Shown here: positions 34,999 to 43,790 of the stretch, piece after piece
How the letters are laid out: the number at the start of each line of letters is the position of its first letter
Numbering within the stretch: the first letter of the stretch is position 1
Origin: Pseudomonas fluorescens
GTDB taxonomy: Bacteria; Pseudomonadota; Gammaproteobacteria; Pseudomonadales; Pseudomonadaceae
DNA length: 64,000 nucleotides
Assembly (NCBI RefSeq): GCF_001708445.1
Contig: NZ_CP015637.1
Span: 1,551,001-1,615,000, forward strand
Reading direction: 5' to 3'
Made by a program: the position numbers and the translations under genes
The notes under the pieces: model-generated
Database searches by the model: none
The model's input: only the letters and a program-made list of their open reading frames with translations
What the model was told of the DNA's origin: nothing

Positions 34999-35547
34999 AT
35001 GAAAATCCACTGCGTTGTGCTCCCGCTGCTGTTGGCCGGATGCACGGCCATGGCGCCCTATAAGGCACCGCTCGACGGCCCCCGAGCACAGGTCAAAAGT
35101 GAATTGAGCACCCACGACAGCTACAACGAAGGGCTGTCTGTCAGCGTTTCGACGGATCATGAGTGCCTGGAAGGCAGGGTGGGAACGCCGAGTCAGGAAA
35201 CCGCATTATTTGCCGTGCACGGCACCACTTCGCGCCCCGACGGTTACGTGGACATCGCCGCCAACCAAGCGCTGCACCTGATCGTGTCGGGCCTGGCGAG
35301 CGCCGGGCGGCGCTGTGTGATCGAGTTCAACACTGAGTTCGCCGTCCAGGGGCGTTACCTGCTCAAAGGCGGGATTGCGGACACCGACAGCGGCTGGTGT
35401 CGGGTTGAGGTGATTAATGCCGATACCGGTGCCTCGCTGGTTAAATTCGAGACCCCGACCCAGGTAACACCTGCCCCCACGGAGCGCTATTCGTGGAGGC
35501 AGTTCATGGCCCATCAAGGTTGCTTTTTGCCCTCGATCGAACATTGA
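34999..35547 (+). CDS. Putative lipoprotein of unknown function
   Basis: A 182-residue protein with a lipoprotein signal: hydrophobic residues 5-14 and a Leu-Ala-Gly-Cys lipobox with Cys15. The mature part has four further cysteines (near 54, 105, 133 and 175) and no recognised domain. It is predicted to be anchored in a membrane facing the periplasm. The ATG at 34999 is chosen because it puts the lipobox at the usual distance; the frame is open six codons further. It is divergent from the GntR gene and convergent with a small charged protein. Confidence 0.65.
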   Translation: MKIHCVVLPLLLAGCTAMAPYKAPLDGPRAQVKSELSTHDSYNEGLSVSVSTDHECLEGRVGTPSQETALFAVHGTTSRPDGYVDIAANQALHLIVSGLASAGRRCVIEFNTEFAVQGRYLLKGGIADTDSGWCRVEVINADTGASLVKFETPTQVTPAPTERYSWRQFMAHQGCFLPSIEH

Positions 35548-35691
35548 TCAGGGCTTGAGCGGACGCTCCTGATCGCGCTCGGGCAGCTCCGTTCCATCGT
35601 TCGGATGCTTCCAGGTCTGGGGTTTTTCCTCTTCGTATCGCCGGGGTTGCTCACGCTCCGGTTGCTCTTGACGCTTCGGTTCATTACCCAT
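35548..35691 (-). CDS. Small highly charged hypothetical protein (47 residues)
   Basis: A short frame with an AGGTGG site before the ATG. It is made almost entirely of Glu, Arg, Pro, Gln and Lys, hence disordered, ending '...RDQERPLKP'. It begins one base after the lipoprotein stop on the other strand. I do not know the family. It is plausible as one of the small hydrophilic proteins common in Pseudomonas. Confidence 0.55.
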   Translation of the reverse strand: MGNEPKRQEQPEREQPRRYEEEKPQTWKHPNDGTELPERDQERPLKP

Positions 35692-35766
35692 AGCCACCTC
35701 CCATCCGTAAGAATTGGACACACCTGCAAGCATAGAACACGGCAGTCATTTGGGGCGGGCTCGCGG

Positions 35767-35789
35767 ATTGATAATCTGCACGCATCAAT
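35767..35789. promoter_or_regulatory. LysR-type operator candidate (ATTGAT-N11-ATCAAT)
   Basis: A perfect six-base inverted repeat spaced by 11 bases, giving the T-N11-A arrangement bound by LysR regulators. It lies 100 bp upstream of the MHS symporter start and so is likely bound by the LysR protein encoded at 37943-38845. Confidence 0.65.
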
Positions 35790-35888
35790 ACATCCAAATA
35801 ACTCACTTATCATTTCTAAATGTGTCAGCCACTATCCGCGGTCTTAAGCGAAACAAGCACTTTAAAAGAACGCTGGAGACACAAAACC

Positions 35889-37193
35889 ATGAATAGCCCT
35901 TCTCGGCCTGACGCCGCTCGCTCGAAAATTGGTGCGGTTTTCCGCGTGACTTCGGGCAACTTCCTCGAACAGTTCGACTTCTTTCTGTTCGGCTTCTATG
36001 CCACCTACATTGCTGCCGCGTTCTTTCCCGCCGCTAATGAGTTTGCGTCATTAATGATGACCTTCGCCGTGTTCGGCGCAGGCTTCCTGATGCGGCCATT
36101 GGGCGCGATCATTCTGGGCGCCTACATTGACGACGTCGGTCGCCGCAAAGGGTTGATCGTGACCCTGTCGATCATGGCCAGCGGCACGCTGCTGATCGTG
36201 TTGGTGCCCGGTTATCACAGCATTGGCCTGTGGGCCCCGTTGCTGGTACTGGTCGGCCGCCTGCTGCAAGGTTTCTCGGCCGGCGCGGAACTGGGCGGTG
36301 TGTCGGTGTACCTGTCCGAAATGGCCACGCCCGGCCGCAAGGGCTTCTACACCAGCTGGCAATCGGGCAGCCAACAGATCTCCATCGTGGTGGCCGCCGC
36401 ATTGGGTTATGGCCTGAATGTGTGGATGGAACCGGCCGTGGTGGCCGATTGGGGCTGGCGTATCCCGTTCGCCTTCGGTTGCGTGATCATCCCGTTCATC
36501 TTCGTGCTGCGCCGCAACCTGGAGGAAACCGAAGAGTTCGCCAACCGCAAACATCGCCCCACCATGCGCGAAGTGTTGGCGACCCTGGCGAAGAACTGGA
36601 CTGTGGTCATCGGCGGCATGCTGATGGTCGCCATGACCACCACGGCGTTCTACCTGATCACCGTGTACGCGCCGACCTTCGGCAAGACCGTGCTGCAACT
36701 GAGCACCTCCGATGCACTGCTGGTGACCTTGCTGGTGGCCGTGTCGAACTTTGTCTGGCTGCCCATCGGCGGCACCTTGAGCGACCGCTTTGGCCGCAAG
36801 CCGGTACTGGTCGCCATGACCGTGCTGACGGTTCTCACTGCTTACCCGGCGTTGTCCTACGTGGTCAACGCGCCAAGCTTTGCGCATATGTTGGAAGTCC
36901 TGCTGTGGTTCTCCTTCCTCTATGGCATGTACAACGGCGCAATGATCCCGGCGCTGACCGAAATCATGCCGGTGGAAGTGCGCGTGGCGGGCTTCTCCCT
37001 GGCCTATAGCCTGGCGACCGCACTCTTTGGCGGTTTCACTCCGGCGATTTCCACCTGGTTCATCCACCTCACCGAAGACAAGGCCTCCCCGGCCTACTGG
37101 ATGATGTTTGCCGCGCTGTGCGCCTTGTGCTCGACCCTGGCGCTGTATCGCCGGGCCAACACCCGTGGGCAAGTGATGCAGGAGGCCGTGTGA
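35889..37193 (+). CDS. MHS-family tricarboxylate:H+ symporter (citrate/tricarballylate type)
   Basis: A 434-residue 12-helix major facilitator of the metabolite:H+ symporter family. '[25 protein letters not shown]' (helix 1) and '[24 protein letters not shown]' (helix 4) resemble the citrate and tricarballylate carriers CitA/TcuC. GGAGA precedes the ATG at 35889. Its stop overlaps the start of the ModA-like gene by one base, so both form an operon, which supports transport of trans-aconitate or another tricarboxylate. Specificity is inferred. Confidence 0.85.
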   Translation: MNSPSRPDAARSKIGAVFRVTSGNFLEQFDFFLFGFYATYIAAAFFPAANEFASLMMTFAVFGAGFLMRPLGAIILGAYIDDVGRRKGLIVTLSIMASGTLLIVLVPGYHSIGLWAPLLVLVGRLLQGFSAGAELGGVSVYLSEMATPGRKGFYTSWQSGSQQISIVVAAALGYGLNVWMEPAVVADWGWRIPFAFGCVIIPFIFVLRRNLEETEEFANRKHRPTMREVLATLAKNWTVVIGGMLMVAMTTTAFYLITVYAPTFGKTVLQLSTSDALLVTLLVAVSNFVWLPIGGTLSDRFGRKPVLVAMTVLTVLTAYPALSYVVNAPSFAHMLEVLLWFSFLYGMYNGAMIPALTEIMPVEVRVAGFSLAYSLATALFGGFTPAISTWFIHLTEDKASPAYWMMFAALCALCSTLALYRRANTRGQVMQEAV

Positions 37194-37951
37194 TGAAGAC
37201 GCTATTCAAGACCCTGACGACCCTGGCCCTCGGCACCCTGGCACTGACGGCCCAGGCCGAAGAACTCAAGGTCATGACCTCGGGTGGCTTCACTGCGGCG
37301 TATAAATTGCTGGGCCCGCAATACGCCAAACAGAGCGGCGATACCCTCGACACGATCCTCGGCCCCTCGATGGGCAAGGCGCCGGAAGCGATTCCCAACC
37401 GCCTGGCCCGTGGCGAACACGCCGACGTGGTGATTATGGTCGGCTACGCCCTGGATGAGTTGATCAAGCAAGGCAAAGTCGACCCGGCGTCCCGCGTGGA
37501 ATTGGCGGATTCGCGCATCGGCCTGGTGGTGAAAGAAGGCGCGGCGAAACCGGCGATTGGCACCGACGCCGAGCTCAAGGCCGTGCTGCTCAAGGCCAAG
37601 TCCATAGCGTATTCGGACAGCGCCAGCGGTGTGTATGTCGAGAAGGAGCTGTTCAAGAAACTCGGCATGCCCGCCAAGGGCAGCATGATCGAACGCATCC
37701 CGGTGGCCGAGAAGGTTGCCAAGGGTGAATACGAGGTGGGCTTGCAACAGGTCGCGGAACTGTTGCCGGTGCCGGGGGTGACTTACGTGGGCAAGATCCC
37801 GGAAGACGTGCAGTCGGTGACACGCTTTGCGGCGGGCATTCCGGTTAACGCCGAACACCCGGCCCAGGCCAAGGCACTGTTGCAGTACCTGGCCTCGCCC
37901 GAGGCACAACCGCTGGTGCAATCCACCGGCCTGGACTCGGTGTCACGCTGA
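37193..37951 (+). CDS. Periplasmic ModA-fold protein, probable aconitate isomerase
   Basis: A 252-residue protein with a signal peptide ('TLTTLALGTLALTAQA', cleaved near 23). The mature part has the type II solute-binding fold: 'VMTSGGFTAAYKLLGPQYAK' near 29-48, 'ADVVIMVGYALDEL' near 75-88, 'SDSASGVYVEKELFKKLG' near 141-158. A Pseudomonas periplasmic aconitate isomerase of this ModA-like family is known. There is no ModB/ModC permease here but a tricarboxylate symporter overlaps it, fitting conversion of trans- to cis-aconitate before uptake. It could instead be a plain binding protein. Confidence 0.72.
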   Translation: MKTLFKTLTTLALGTLALTAQAEELKVMTSGGFTAAYKLLGPQYAKQSGDTLDTILGPSMGKAPEAIPNRLARGEHADVVIMVGYALDELIKQGKVDPASRVELADSRIGLVVKEGAAKPAIGTDAELKAVLLKAKSIAYSDSASGVYVEKELFKKLGMPAKGSMIERIPVAEKVAKGEYEVGLQQVAELLPVPGVTYVGKIPEDVQSVTRFAAGIPVNAEHPAQAKALLQYLASPEAQPLVQSTGLDSVSR

Positions 37952-38845
37952 CCGAAACGGCATCTCCCGCACCAACCGCTCCAACTCCAGCGCCGCGGGC
38001 GGCAATGTCCGCCCGCGACGCTTGATCAAGCCCACGTTGCGCATCACCGGCGGCTCGACCAGCGGCACACTCACCAGAATCGGGTGTTCGCCCGCCGGCA
38101 TGGCGATCGACGGCACCATCGCCACCCCCAGCCCCGCCTCTACCAAGCCGATCATCGTGGTCACGTGGTGTGTCTCGCAGACGCTCGGTTTTTTCACCCG
38201 CACGCCGTGCAAGGCCTGGTCCAGCAGGGCGCGGTTGCCCGACGTCTTGTCCACCGTGATGTAGTCGTGCTCGTAGGCCTCGGCCCAGGTCACGCTGTCG
38301 CGTCCGGCCAACGGGTGGTCCCGACGACACGCCAGTACATAGCGCTCCTGCATCAGCAACTCGAATTCCACTTCATCGGCCAGGCTGCCGCTGAAACTCA
38401 CGCCAAAATCCGCCTCGCCACTCCCCACTGCGCTGCACACCTCACCGGCACTGGCGTCCAGCACCCGCAGGCGAATCTTCGGGTACAGCTTGTGGAACTC
38501 GGAAATCACGTGGGGCATGAAGTAATACGCCGTAGACGGCACGCAGGCGATGGTGACGTCGCCCATGCGCGTGGACGCCACGTTACTGATGCCCATCAGG
38601 GCAATGTCGAGGTCGTCGAGCATGCGCTCGACCTGAGGCAGGAATGCACGCCCGACCATGGTCAGGCTGACCCGGCGCGTGGTGCGTTCGAACAGCTTCA
38701 CATCGAGGGCGGATTCAAGCTTTTCGATACGGCGGCTGAGGGCCGGCTGCGAAATCCGGATGGCCTCGGCGGCGGCGCGAAAACTGCCCTTGTCTACCAC
38801 GGCGCGGAAGGCTTGGAGGTCGTTGAGGTCGAAATTGATGATCAC
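37943..38845 (-). CDS. LysR-family regulator, CynR/tricarboxylate-type
   Basis: A 300-residue LysR protein with 'GSFRAAAEAIRISQPALSRRIEKLE' as recognition region (20-44) and an effector domain from about 90. The start is GTG at 38845 with no clear ribosome-binding site. Its stop overlaps the end of the ModA-like gene by nine bases, tail to tail. Nearby function suggests it senses a tricarboxylate and acts on the distant T-N11-A palindrome at 35767. Confidence 0.85.
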   Translation of the reverse strand: MIINFDLNDLQAFRAVVDKGSFRAAAEAIRISQPALSRRIEKLESALDVKLFERTTRRVSLTMVGRAFLPQVERMLDDLDIALMGISNVASTRMGDVTIACVPSTAYYFMPHVISEFHKLYPKIRLRVLDASAGEVCSAVGSGEADFGVSFSGSLADEVEFELLMQERYVLACRRDHPLAGRDSVTWAEAYEHDYITVDKTSGNRALLDQALHGVRVKKPSVCETHHVTTMIGLVEAGLGVAMVPSIAMPAGEHPILVSVPLVEPPVMRNVGLIKRRGRTLPPAALELERLVREMPFRSA

Positions 38846-39025
38846 GGAGGATGGCCAGTGGGAATCGGAATGCCGGCATTATCGTATGGGCGACGACAGG
38901 GCGCCATGCGCGAGCGGACGGCCGCCCGAACACTGCGGGTCTTCAGCATGAAACTGCGCAGTATGGCGCGCTTTGACGGCCTGAAAACCTGTCAGAAATG
39001 ACAGTACCGTTGGTCTCGCGCCGTG

Positions 39026-39054
39026 TTGACGACTGGCAGGCGCGGGGCTTTTAT
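39026..39054 (+). promoter_or_regulatory. Candidate sigma-70 promoter of the cold-shock gene
   Basis: TTGACG, 17 bases, TTTATT, about 60 bases upstream of the cold-shock protein start. Alternative -10 choices in the 'ttattaagtatg' stretch are possible. Confidence 0.4.
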
Positions 39055-39113
39055 TAAGTATGTCGCGTTGCATCGGCGCGCATCAGGACACAAGGGTTTA
39101 GAGGGTACGAACA

Positions 39114-39326
39114 ATGAGCAACAGACAGAACGGCACGGTGAAGTGGTTCAACGATGAAAAAGGCTATGGGTTTATCACTCCGGATGATGGGCCCGACCTG
39201 TTCGTACACTTCAGGGCGATTGAAGGCACTGGATTCAAGTCATTGAAAGAAGGACAGAAAGTCAGCTTCGAAGCGGTGCAAGGGCAAAAAGGCATGCAGG
39301 CCGACAAAGTCCAAGTGGTCGGTTGA
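39114..39326 (+). CDS. Cold-shock domain protein, CspA family
   Basis: A 70-residue single cold-shock domain. '[15 protein letters not shown]' at 7-21 has RNP1 (KGYGFI) and 'LFVHF' at 29-33 is RNP2, both intact. '[23 protein letters not shown]' forms the C-terminal strands. It is an RNA chaperone that binds single-stranded nucleic acids in the cytosol. Its leader and a small paralogue-like gene follow at 71 bp. Confidence 0.93.
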   Translation: MSNRQNGTVKWFNDEKGYGFITPDDGPDLFVHFRAIEGTGFKSLKEGQKVSFEAVQGQKGMQADKVQVVG

Positions 39327-39396
39327 TAAACCGTTGGATGACCGCTTCACCCCGCCCACCACGGGCCATGTATTGCACTGAAAAAGGAGAACGGCC

Positions 39397-39606
39397 ATGT
39401 CCAGAACAACTCCACAGACTGCAATTTTCATCAGCAGCGAAACTGCCGTCCATGATACGCAAGACGTGTTCTTTCGTAGCAGCACCGCCCAGGGCGGTCG
39501 AGTGCTGCGCGAGGGGCAAATCGTCAGCTACGAATTGGAACGGGGGCCGGGGGGTGAGTGGCAAGCGGTCAATATAAAGATCGAGGAAGAACCGACGCTG
39601 AATTAG
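39397..39606 (+). CDS. Half-degenerate cold-shock-domain-like protein (69 residues)
   Basis: A 69-residue protein. Its C-terminal 46 residues, 'DVFFRSSTAQGGRVLREGQI' and onward to 'QAVNIKIEE', follow the second half of a cold-shock domain: RNP2-like strand, then 'LREGQIVSYELERGPGGEWQAV'. The first half is not a cold-shock domain: no KWFN and no RNP1. AAGGAG precedes the ATG. It lies 71 bp after the intact csp and probably shares its transcript. Nucleic-acid binding is doubtful. Confidence 0.7.
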   Translation: MSRTTPQTAIFISSETAVHDTQDVFFRSSTAQGGRVLREGQIVSYELERGPGGEWQAVNIKIEEEPTLN

Positions 39607-39642
39607 CGCCTTCCTGCCCGCCGCCACTCACGGCGCACGTCA

Positions 39643-41268
39643 CTACAGCTGAAAGCGTGCCACCGCCTCGTTGAGGGCGACCGCCAACTGCGCCAATTCA
39701 CGGCTCGACCCATTGATCTGCCCGGCGCCGGAAGACGACTGGGCAGACAGGTCGCGAATATTAACGATGTTGCGATCGACCTCCTTGGCCACCTGGGCCT
39801 GCTCCTCGGCGGCGCTGGCGATCACCAGGTTGCGCTGGTGAATCTGGTCGATGGAGTCGGTGATCTGGCTCAATGCACCACCGGCTCCTTCAGCCAGGGC
39901 CAATGTGTCAGTGGCGCGCTGGGTACTCGACTGCATCGATGTCAGTGCCTGGTCGGAACCCGTGCGCATCGCGGTGACCATCTGGTCGATTTCCAGGGTC
40001 GATTGCTGGGTACGGTGGGCCAGTGCGCGCACTTCGTCCGCCACCACCGCAAAACCACGCCCGGACTCACCGGCCCGCGCCGCTTCGATAGCGGCATTGA
40101 GGGCCAGCAGGTTGGTCTGCTCGGCGATGGAGCGAATCACGTCGAGCACCTTGCCGATATCCCGCGATTGCTCGGCGAGGTTCTGTACCAGGGTCGAGGT
40201 TTCGCCGATGTTGGTGCTCAGGGCTTCAATGGCGCTGACGGTTTCGCCCACTCGGTGCTGGCCCTCGCGCGCCGTTTCATTGGACAGGCGTGTGGATTCG
40301 GAGGTGGACACCGCATTGCGCGCCACCTCATCTGCGGCCGAGGTCATCTCGTTGACCGCCGTGGCGGCCTGCTCGATTTCAGCGGTTTGTTTTTGCAGGC
40401 TGCGGCTGCTTTGGTCGGTGATGCCATTGAGGTCGGTGGCGGAAGACGCCAACTGACCGGCCGACTGGCGAATCAGTTGCAAGGTCCCGCGCAGGCTGGC
40501 TTGCATGCTCTGGAGTGCCACGAGCAGGCGGGTCACTTCATCGTCGCCGGTCACCGCCACCGTTTGGGTCAGGTCGCCTCGGGCAACGTTTTCTGCGGTC
40601 CGCACTGCATGGCTCAGGGGGCCGACGATGCTGCGCGTCAGCAACCACGCCAGCGCCACGGTGCTCAACGCGGCCAGCAGCACAAAACCGAAGACCATCG
40701 TACGCGAACGGCCGTACTGCGCCTCAGCCGCCTGGCCCTGCTGGTTGATCTGCGCGTTGTAGTAGTCGGCCAGGGCGTTGAGTTGGGCTCCGGAGCCATC
40801 CACCACGGTTTTCATGTCCACCAGCAGCAACTTGTTGAGCTCGGCGCCCTGCTGCTGGTCGGCCAGGACAAACGACTGGGCCAGCCCCTGCTGGTATTGG
40901 CGCAGCGAGGCCTGGAACTGCTCATACAACGCGCGCACCTCGGGGGTGTCGATCACCGCGTTGAGGTCGGCCAGCCGCTTGGCCAGGTCCTGGCTACGAG
41001 TGTCCATCTGGCTGCGGTATTGCGGGATGCTCGCGGGGTTCGGGTCCAGCGCCATGCGCAAAGAAATCGTACGAATGCGCAGCATGATTTCGCGAATGTC
41101 CGCCACCAGGCGCATCTTGGGCACCAGTCCGCTTTCCACCTGCACCGCACTGGCACGAATGCTGGCCATGTTCGAGAGCGCGAAAAAACCCAACAGGGCG
41201 ACGAGCAAGGCAATCAGGGCAAAACCCAAGCCCGCGCGACGGGCGATGGACAGGCTGCGAAGGGACAT
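39643..41268 (-). CDS. Methyl-accepting chemotaxis protein
   Basis: A 541-residue transmembrane chemoreceptor. TM1 is at about 12-34, a four-helix-bundle periplasmic sensor at about 35-190, TM2 at about 191-212, HAMP to about 265, and the signalling domain contains the hairpin tip '[40 protein letters not shown]' region near 385-425. The ligand is unknown. It is the product of a gene with its own promoter. The ATG at 41268 is chosen as it starts the first hydrophobic helix with the usual Arg-rich leader; no aligned residue lies upstream. Confidence 0.9.
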   Translation of the reverse strand: MSLRSLSIARRAGLGFALIALLVALLGFFALSNMASIRASAVQVESGLVPKMRLVADIREIMLRIRTISLRMALDPNPASIPQYRSQMDTRSQDLAKRLADLNAVIDTPEVRALYEQFQASLRQYQQGLAQSFVLADQQQGAELNKLLLVDMKTVVDGSGAQLNALADYYNAQINQQGQAAEAQYGRSRTMVFGFVLLAALSTVALAWLLTRSIVGPLSHAVRTAENVARGDLTQTVAVTGDDEVTRLLVALQSMQASLRGTLQLIRQSAGQLASSATDLNGITDQSSRSLQKQTAEIEQAATAVNEMTSAADEVARNAVSTSESTRLSNETAREGQHRVGETVSAIEALSTNIGETSTLVQNLAEQSRDIGKVLDVIRSIAEQTNLLALNAAIEAARAGESGRGFAVVADEVRALAHRTQQSTLEIDQMVTAMRTGSDQALTSMQSSTQRATDTLALAEGAGGALSQITDSIDQIHQRNLVIASAAEEQAQVAKEVDRNIVNIRDLSAQSSSGAGQINGSSRELAQLAVALNEAVARFQL

Positions 41269-41453
41269 GTTTGGCGGCTCTCTTTTTAGGGATATGACAT
41301 CGTATGAGAGCGTTTCGGCCTGCCGGGGCAGTACTTTAGCCCCACGAAAAAAAGTGTTGCCAACGAGTTCCACGTTGGTTGGCAACCCCTTAACGCCGGC
41401 GGGGCATGGAGCCCAGCAGGCGTTTCAGTTTCAGCTCCTGAAAAGTTGCCTGA

Positions 41454-42479
41454 TTACATGCTCCAAGCCTGTGGGCCGTCGAAAAACGCCTGGGCATTAC
41501 TGTCCAGCGTCTCCAGGTGATACCCCCCTTCCTGCACGATCACACAGGGCAACCCCAGCCCACGGATGCAGGCTCCCAACTGCGCAAACCCCTGGCGCGT
41601 CACCGCGACTTTGCTTTGCGGGTCGAGTTCGTAGATATCGAAGCCCAGGGACAACACCAGCACCTGCGCCGAGAAGTCTTTGACCGTCTTGAGCGCCCGC
41701 TCCAGTTGTGCAAAAAACACCGCCTCGCTGGCACCGTGCGCCATAGGCAGGTTGAGGTTGAAGCCTTCACCGGCGGCGTTGCCACGCTCTTCGGCGAAGC
41801 CGGCGACGCCGGGGTAGAAGTTGGTGGGGTCGCCGTGGATCGACACGTAGAGCACGTCGTCGCGGTCGTAGAAAATCTCCTGGATGCCCTGGCCGTGGTG
41901 CATGTCGGTGTCGAGGATGGCGACGCGCTGGAAGCCTTCGCGCAACGCCTGTGCCGCGACGGCCGCGTTATTGATGTAGCAGAAACCGCCTGCCGCATCG
42001 AAGCGCGCGTGATGACCTGGCGGGCGACACAGTGCATAGGCTGCGGGCGCCCCGTCGAGGATGGCCCTGGCGGCGGCGACGGCGCTTTGGGCTGACCAAT
42101 ACGCCGAGCGCCAGGTGAGTTCACCCACCGGGCAACTGCCGTCGGCCAGGTAGCGCGCAGCCTGGGCCAGGACGCCGCGCAGGGCGTTGGGCTCGCGCAC
42201 GAAGATATTGGACATGACTTCGTCGCCCCAGTCCTCGGGGATTTCTTTCCAGAGCGCGTGGGCTTGCTGGAGGAAAGTCAGGTAAGACGCGCCGTGGACG
42301 GCCAGCAGGGGCTCAAGTCCATAATCCTGCGGTTGTTGAATATCGAAGCCAAGGGTTTGCGCGGCCAGCAGCAGGTTGCGGGCACGCTCGGGGACTTCAT
42401 GCGGCGTGCGCATCTGGCCGCGGGAATAGTAGCTGCGCGGATGGTGCAGCAGCTGTTCGGGGTGGAAAAACGTACGCAT
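41454..42479 (-). CDS. Histone-deacetylase-fold amidohydrolase, acetylpolyamine amidohydrolase-like
   Basis: A 341-residue zinc amidohydrolase. His156-His157 in 'RPPGHHA' are the general base pair, Asp192 and His194 ('DTDMHHG') and Asp281 ('GFDIYELDP') the zinc ligands, and Tyr320 ('EGGY') the transition-state residue. Size and motifs match the pseudomonad acetylpolyamine amidohydrolases, which deacetylate N-acetylputrescine or N-acetylcadaverine. AGGAG precedes the ATG at 42479. It is the third gene of the run with the M20 hydrolase and the MHS transporter. Confidence 0.85.
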   Translation of the reverse strand: MRTFFHPEQLLHHPRSYYSRGQMRTPHEVPERARNLLLAAQTLGFDIQQPQDYGLEPLLAVHGASYLTFLQQAHALWKEIPEDWGDEVMSNIFVREPNALRGVLAQAARYLADGSCPVGELTWRSAYWSAQSAVAAARAILDGAPAAYALCRPPGHHARFDAAGGFCYINNAAVAAQALREGFQRVAILDTDMHHGQGIQEIFYDRDDVLYVSIHGDPTNFYPGVAGFAEERGNAAGEGFNLNLPMAHGASEAVFFAQLERALKTVKDFSAQVLVLSLGFDIYELDPQSKVAVTRQGFAQLGACIRGLGLPCVIVQEGGYHLETLDSNAQAFFDGPQAWSM

Positions 42480-42547
42480 AAGAGGCTCCTGGATGAACAC
42501 TGCGCCCCTGTTTGAGCGGGACGGCGCCAGTCTTCAGGTATGAGTGG

Positions 42548-43777
42548 TCATGTGGCCTGGCCGGCGCGAGCCAACACGGCGTTAAGCAATACATCGGTGC
42601 CCTGGCGCACGTCTTCGGGCAATACATCTTCGGCTTCGTTGTGGCTGAGGCCGCCGACGCAGGGGATGAAGACCATTGCGGTGGGGCAATAGCGTGCCAG
42701 GTGAATCGCGTCGTGACCGGCGCCGCTGACGATCCGCTGCTGGCTGTAGCCCAAGGCGTCCACCGCGGCTTGCACGCAGGCCACGCATTGCGCATCGAAC
42801 GGTGTCGCCGGGCTGATCCAGTGGGGGCTGATGGTGACGTCCAGCCCACGTTGCGCGGCGATGGCCTGCAACTGTTTGTGCACCTGCTGTTCCATGGCAT
42901 CAAGGTCGGTGTCGCGGTGATGGCGCAGATCGACGCTAAAATGCAGCAGCCCGGGGATGGTGTTACGGGAGGATTTGGCGATGCTCAATTCACCAACGGT
43001 CGTCAGGCCCTCGGGAGCGAAATCCTTGGCCAGGCTTTCCAGCGCCTGGATCATTTGCGCAGCGCCATACAGCGCGTCCTTGCGCAGCGGCATCGGCGTC
43101 GTGCCAGCGTGCGCCGCCATGCCGGTGACGCGCACATCGAGCCAGCGAATCGCCTGGCCACCAGTGACCACGCCGATGCTCTTGGCGTTGTCTTCCAGGA
43201 TCGGGCCTTGCTCGATATGCGCTTCGAAATACGCATCCACCGCACCACCTGACGCGCGCTCACCGTGGTAGCCGATGGCGCGCAAGGCCTCGGCCACACT
43301 GATGCCATCCACGTCGACACTGGCCAGGGCCTTGTCCAACGCCAGGGCGCCAGTGAAGACCGCCGAGCCAAGCATCGCCGGGGTAAACCGGGCGCCCTCC
43401 TCGTTGGTCCATACGGCGATTTCCAACGGTTTACGCGTTTGAATACCGTGGTCGTCAAGGCTGCGGATCACTTCCAGGCCAGCCAGCACACCGTAGACAC
43501 CGTCGAAACGCCCGCCCTCCGGCTGAGTGTCGAGGTGGCTGCCCATCATCACCGGGGCGGCGTCCTCCTCCGTCCCGGCGCGGCGGGCGAACAGGTTGCC
43601 GATGGCATCCACGCTCAAGGTCAGCCCCGCCGCAGTGCACCAGTGGCTGAACAGCTCGCGACCGGCCTGGTCCTCAGCGCTCAAGGCCAGGCGGCAACTG
43701 CCGCCGCGTGCGGTCGCACCCACTTCAGCCATGGCCATCAGGCTGGCCCACAGGCGCGGGCCATTAATCTTCAACAT
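42548..43777 (-). CDS. M20-family amidase/N-carbamoyl amino acid hydrolase
   Basis: A 409-residue binuclear metal hydrolase of the carbamoylase/allantoate amidohydrolase/beta-ureidopropionase group. 'GSHLDTQPEGGRFDGVYGVLAGLEV' near 79-103 has the His and Asp ligands, 'WTNEEGARF' near 122-130 the Glu, and 'FEAHIEQGP' near 185-193 the His; a C-terminal His is in 'GAGHDAIHLA'. It hydrolyses a C-N bond of an N-carbamoyl or ureido compound. It lies between the MHS transporter (13 bp) and the HDAC-fold enzyme (68 bp), forming one operon. Substrate unknown. Confidence 0.88.
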   Translation of the reverse strand: MLKINGPRLWASLMAMAEVGATARGGSCRLALSAEDQAGRELFSHWCTAAGLTLSVDAIGNLFARRAGTEEDAAPVMMGSHLDTQPEGGRFDGVYGVLAGLEVIRSLDDHGIQTRKPLEIAVWTNEEGARFTPAMLGSAVFTGALALDKALASVDVDGISVAEALRAIGYHGERASGGAVDAYFEAHIEQGPILEDNAKSIGVVTGGQAIRWLDVRVTGMAAHAGTTPMPLRKDALYGAAQMIQALESLAKDFAPEGLTTVGELSIAKSSRNTIPGLLHFSVDLRHHRDTDLDAMEQQVHKQLQAIAAQRGLDVTISPHWISPATPFDAQCVACVQAAVDALGYSQQRIVSGAGHDAIHLARYCPTAMVFIPCVGGLSHNEAEDVLPEDVRQGTDVLLNAVLARAGQAT

Positions 43778-43790
43778 TACCCATCTCCCC

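Noticed and set aside
39838..41289. A 483-residue plus-strand open frame opposite the chemoreceptor
   Set aside because: Antisense shadow with His/Arg/Gly-rich composition and no domain; the minus strand is a complete methyl-accepting chemotaxis protein.
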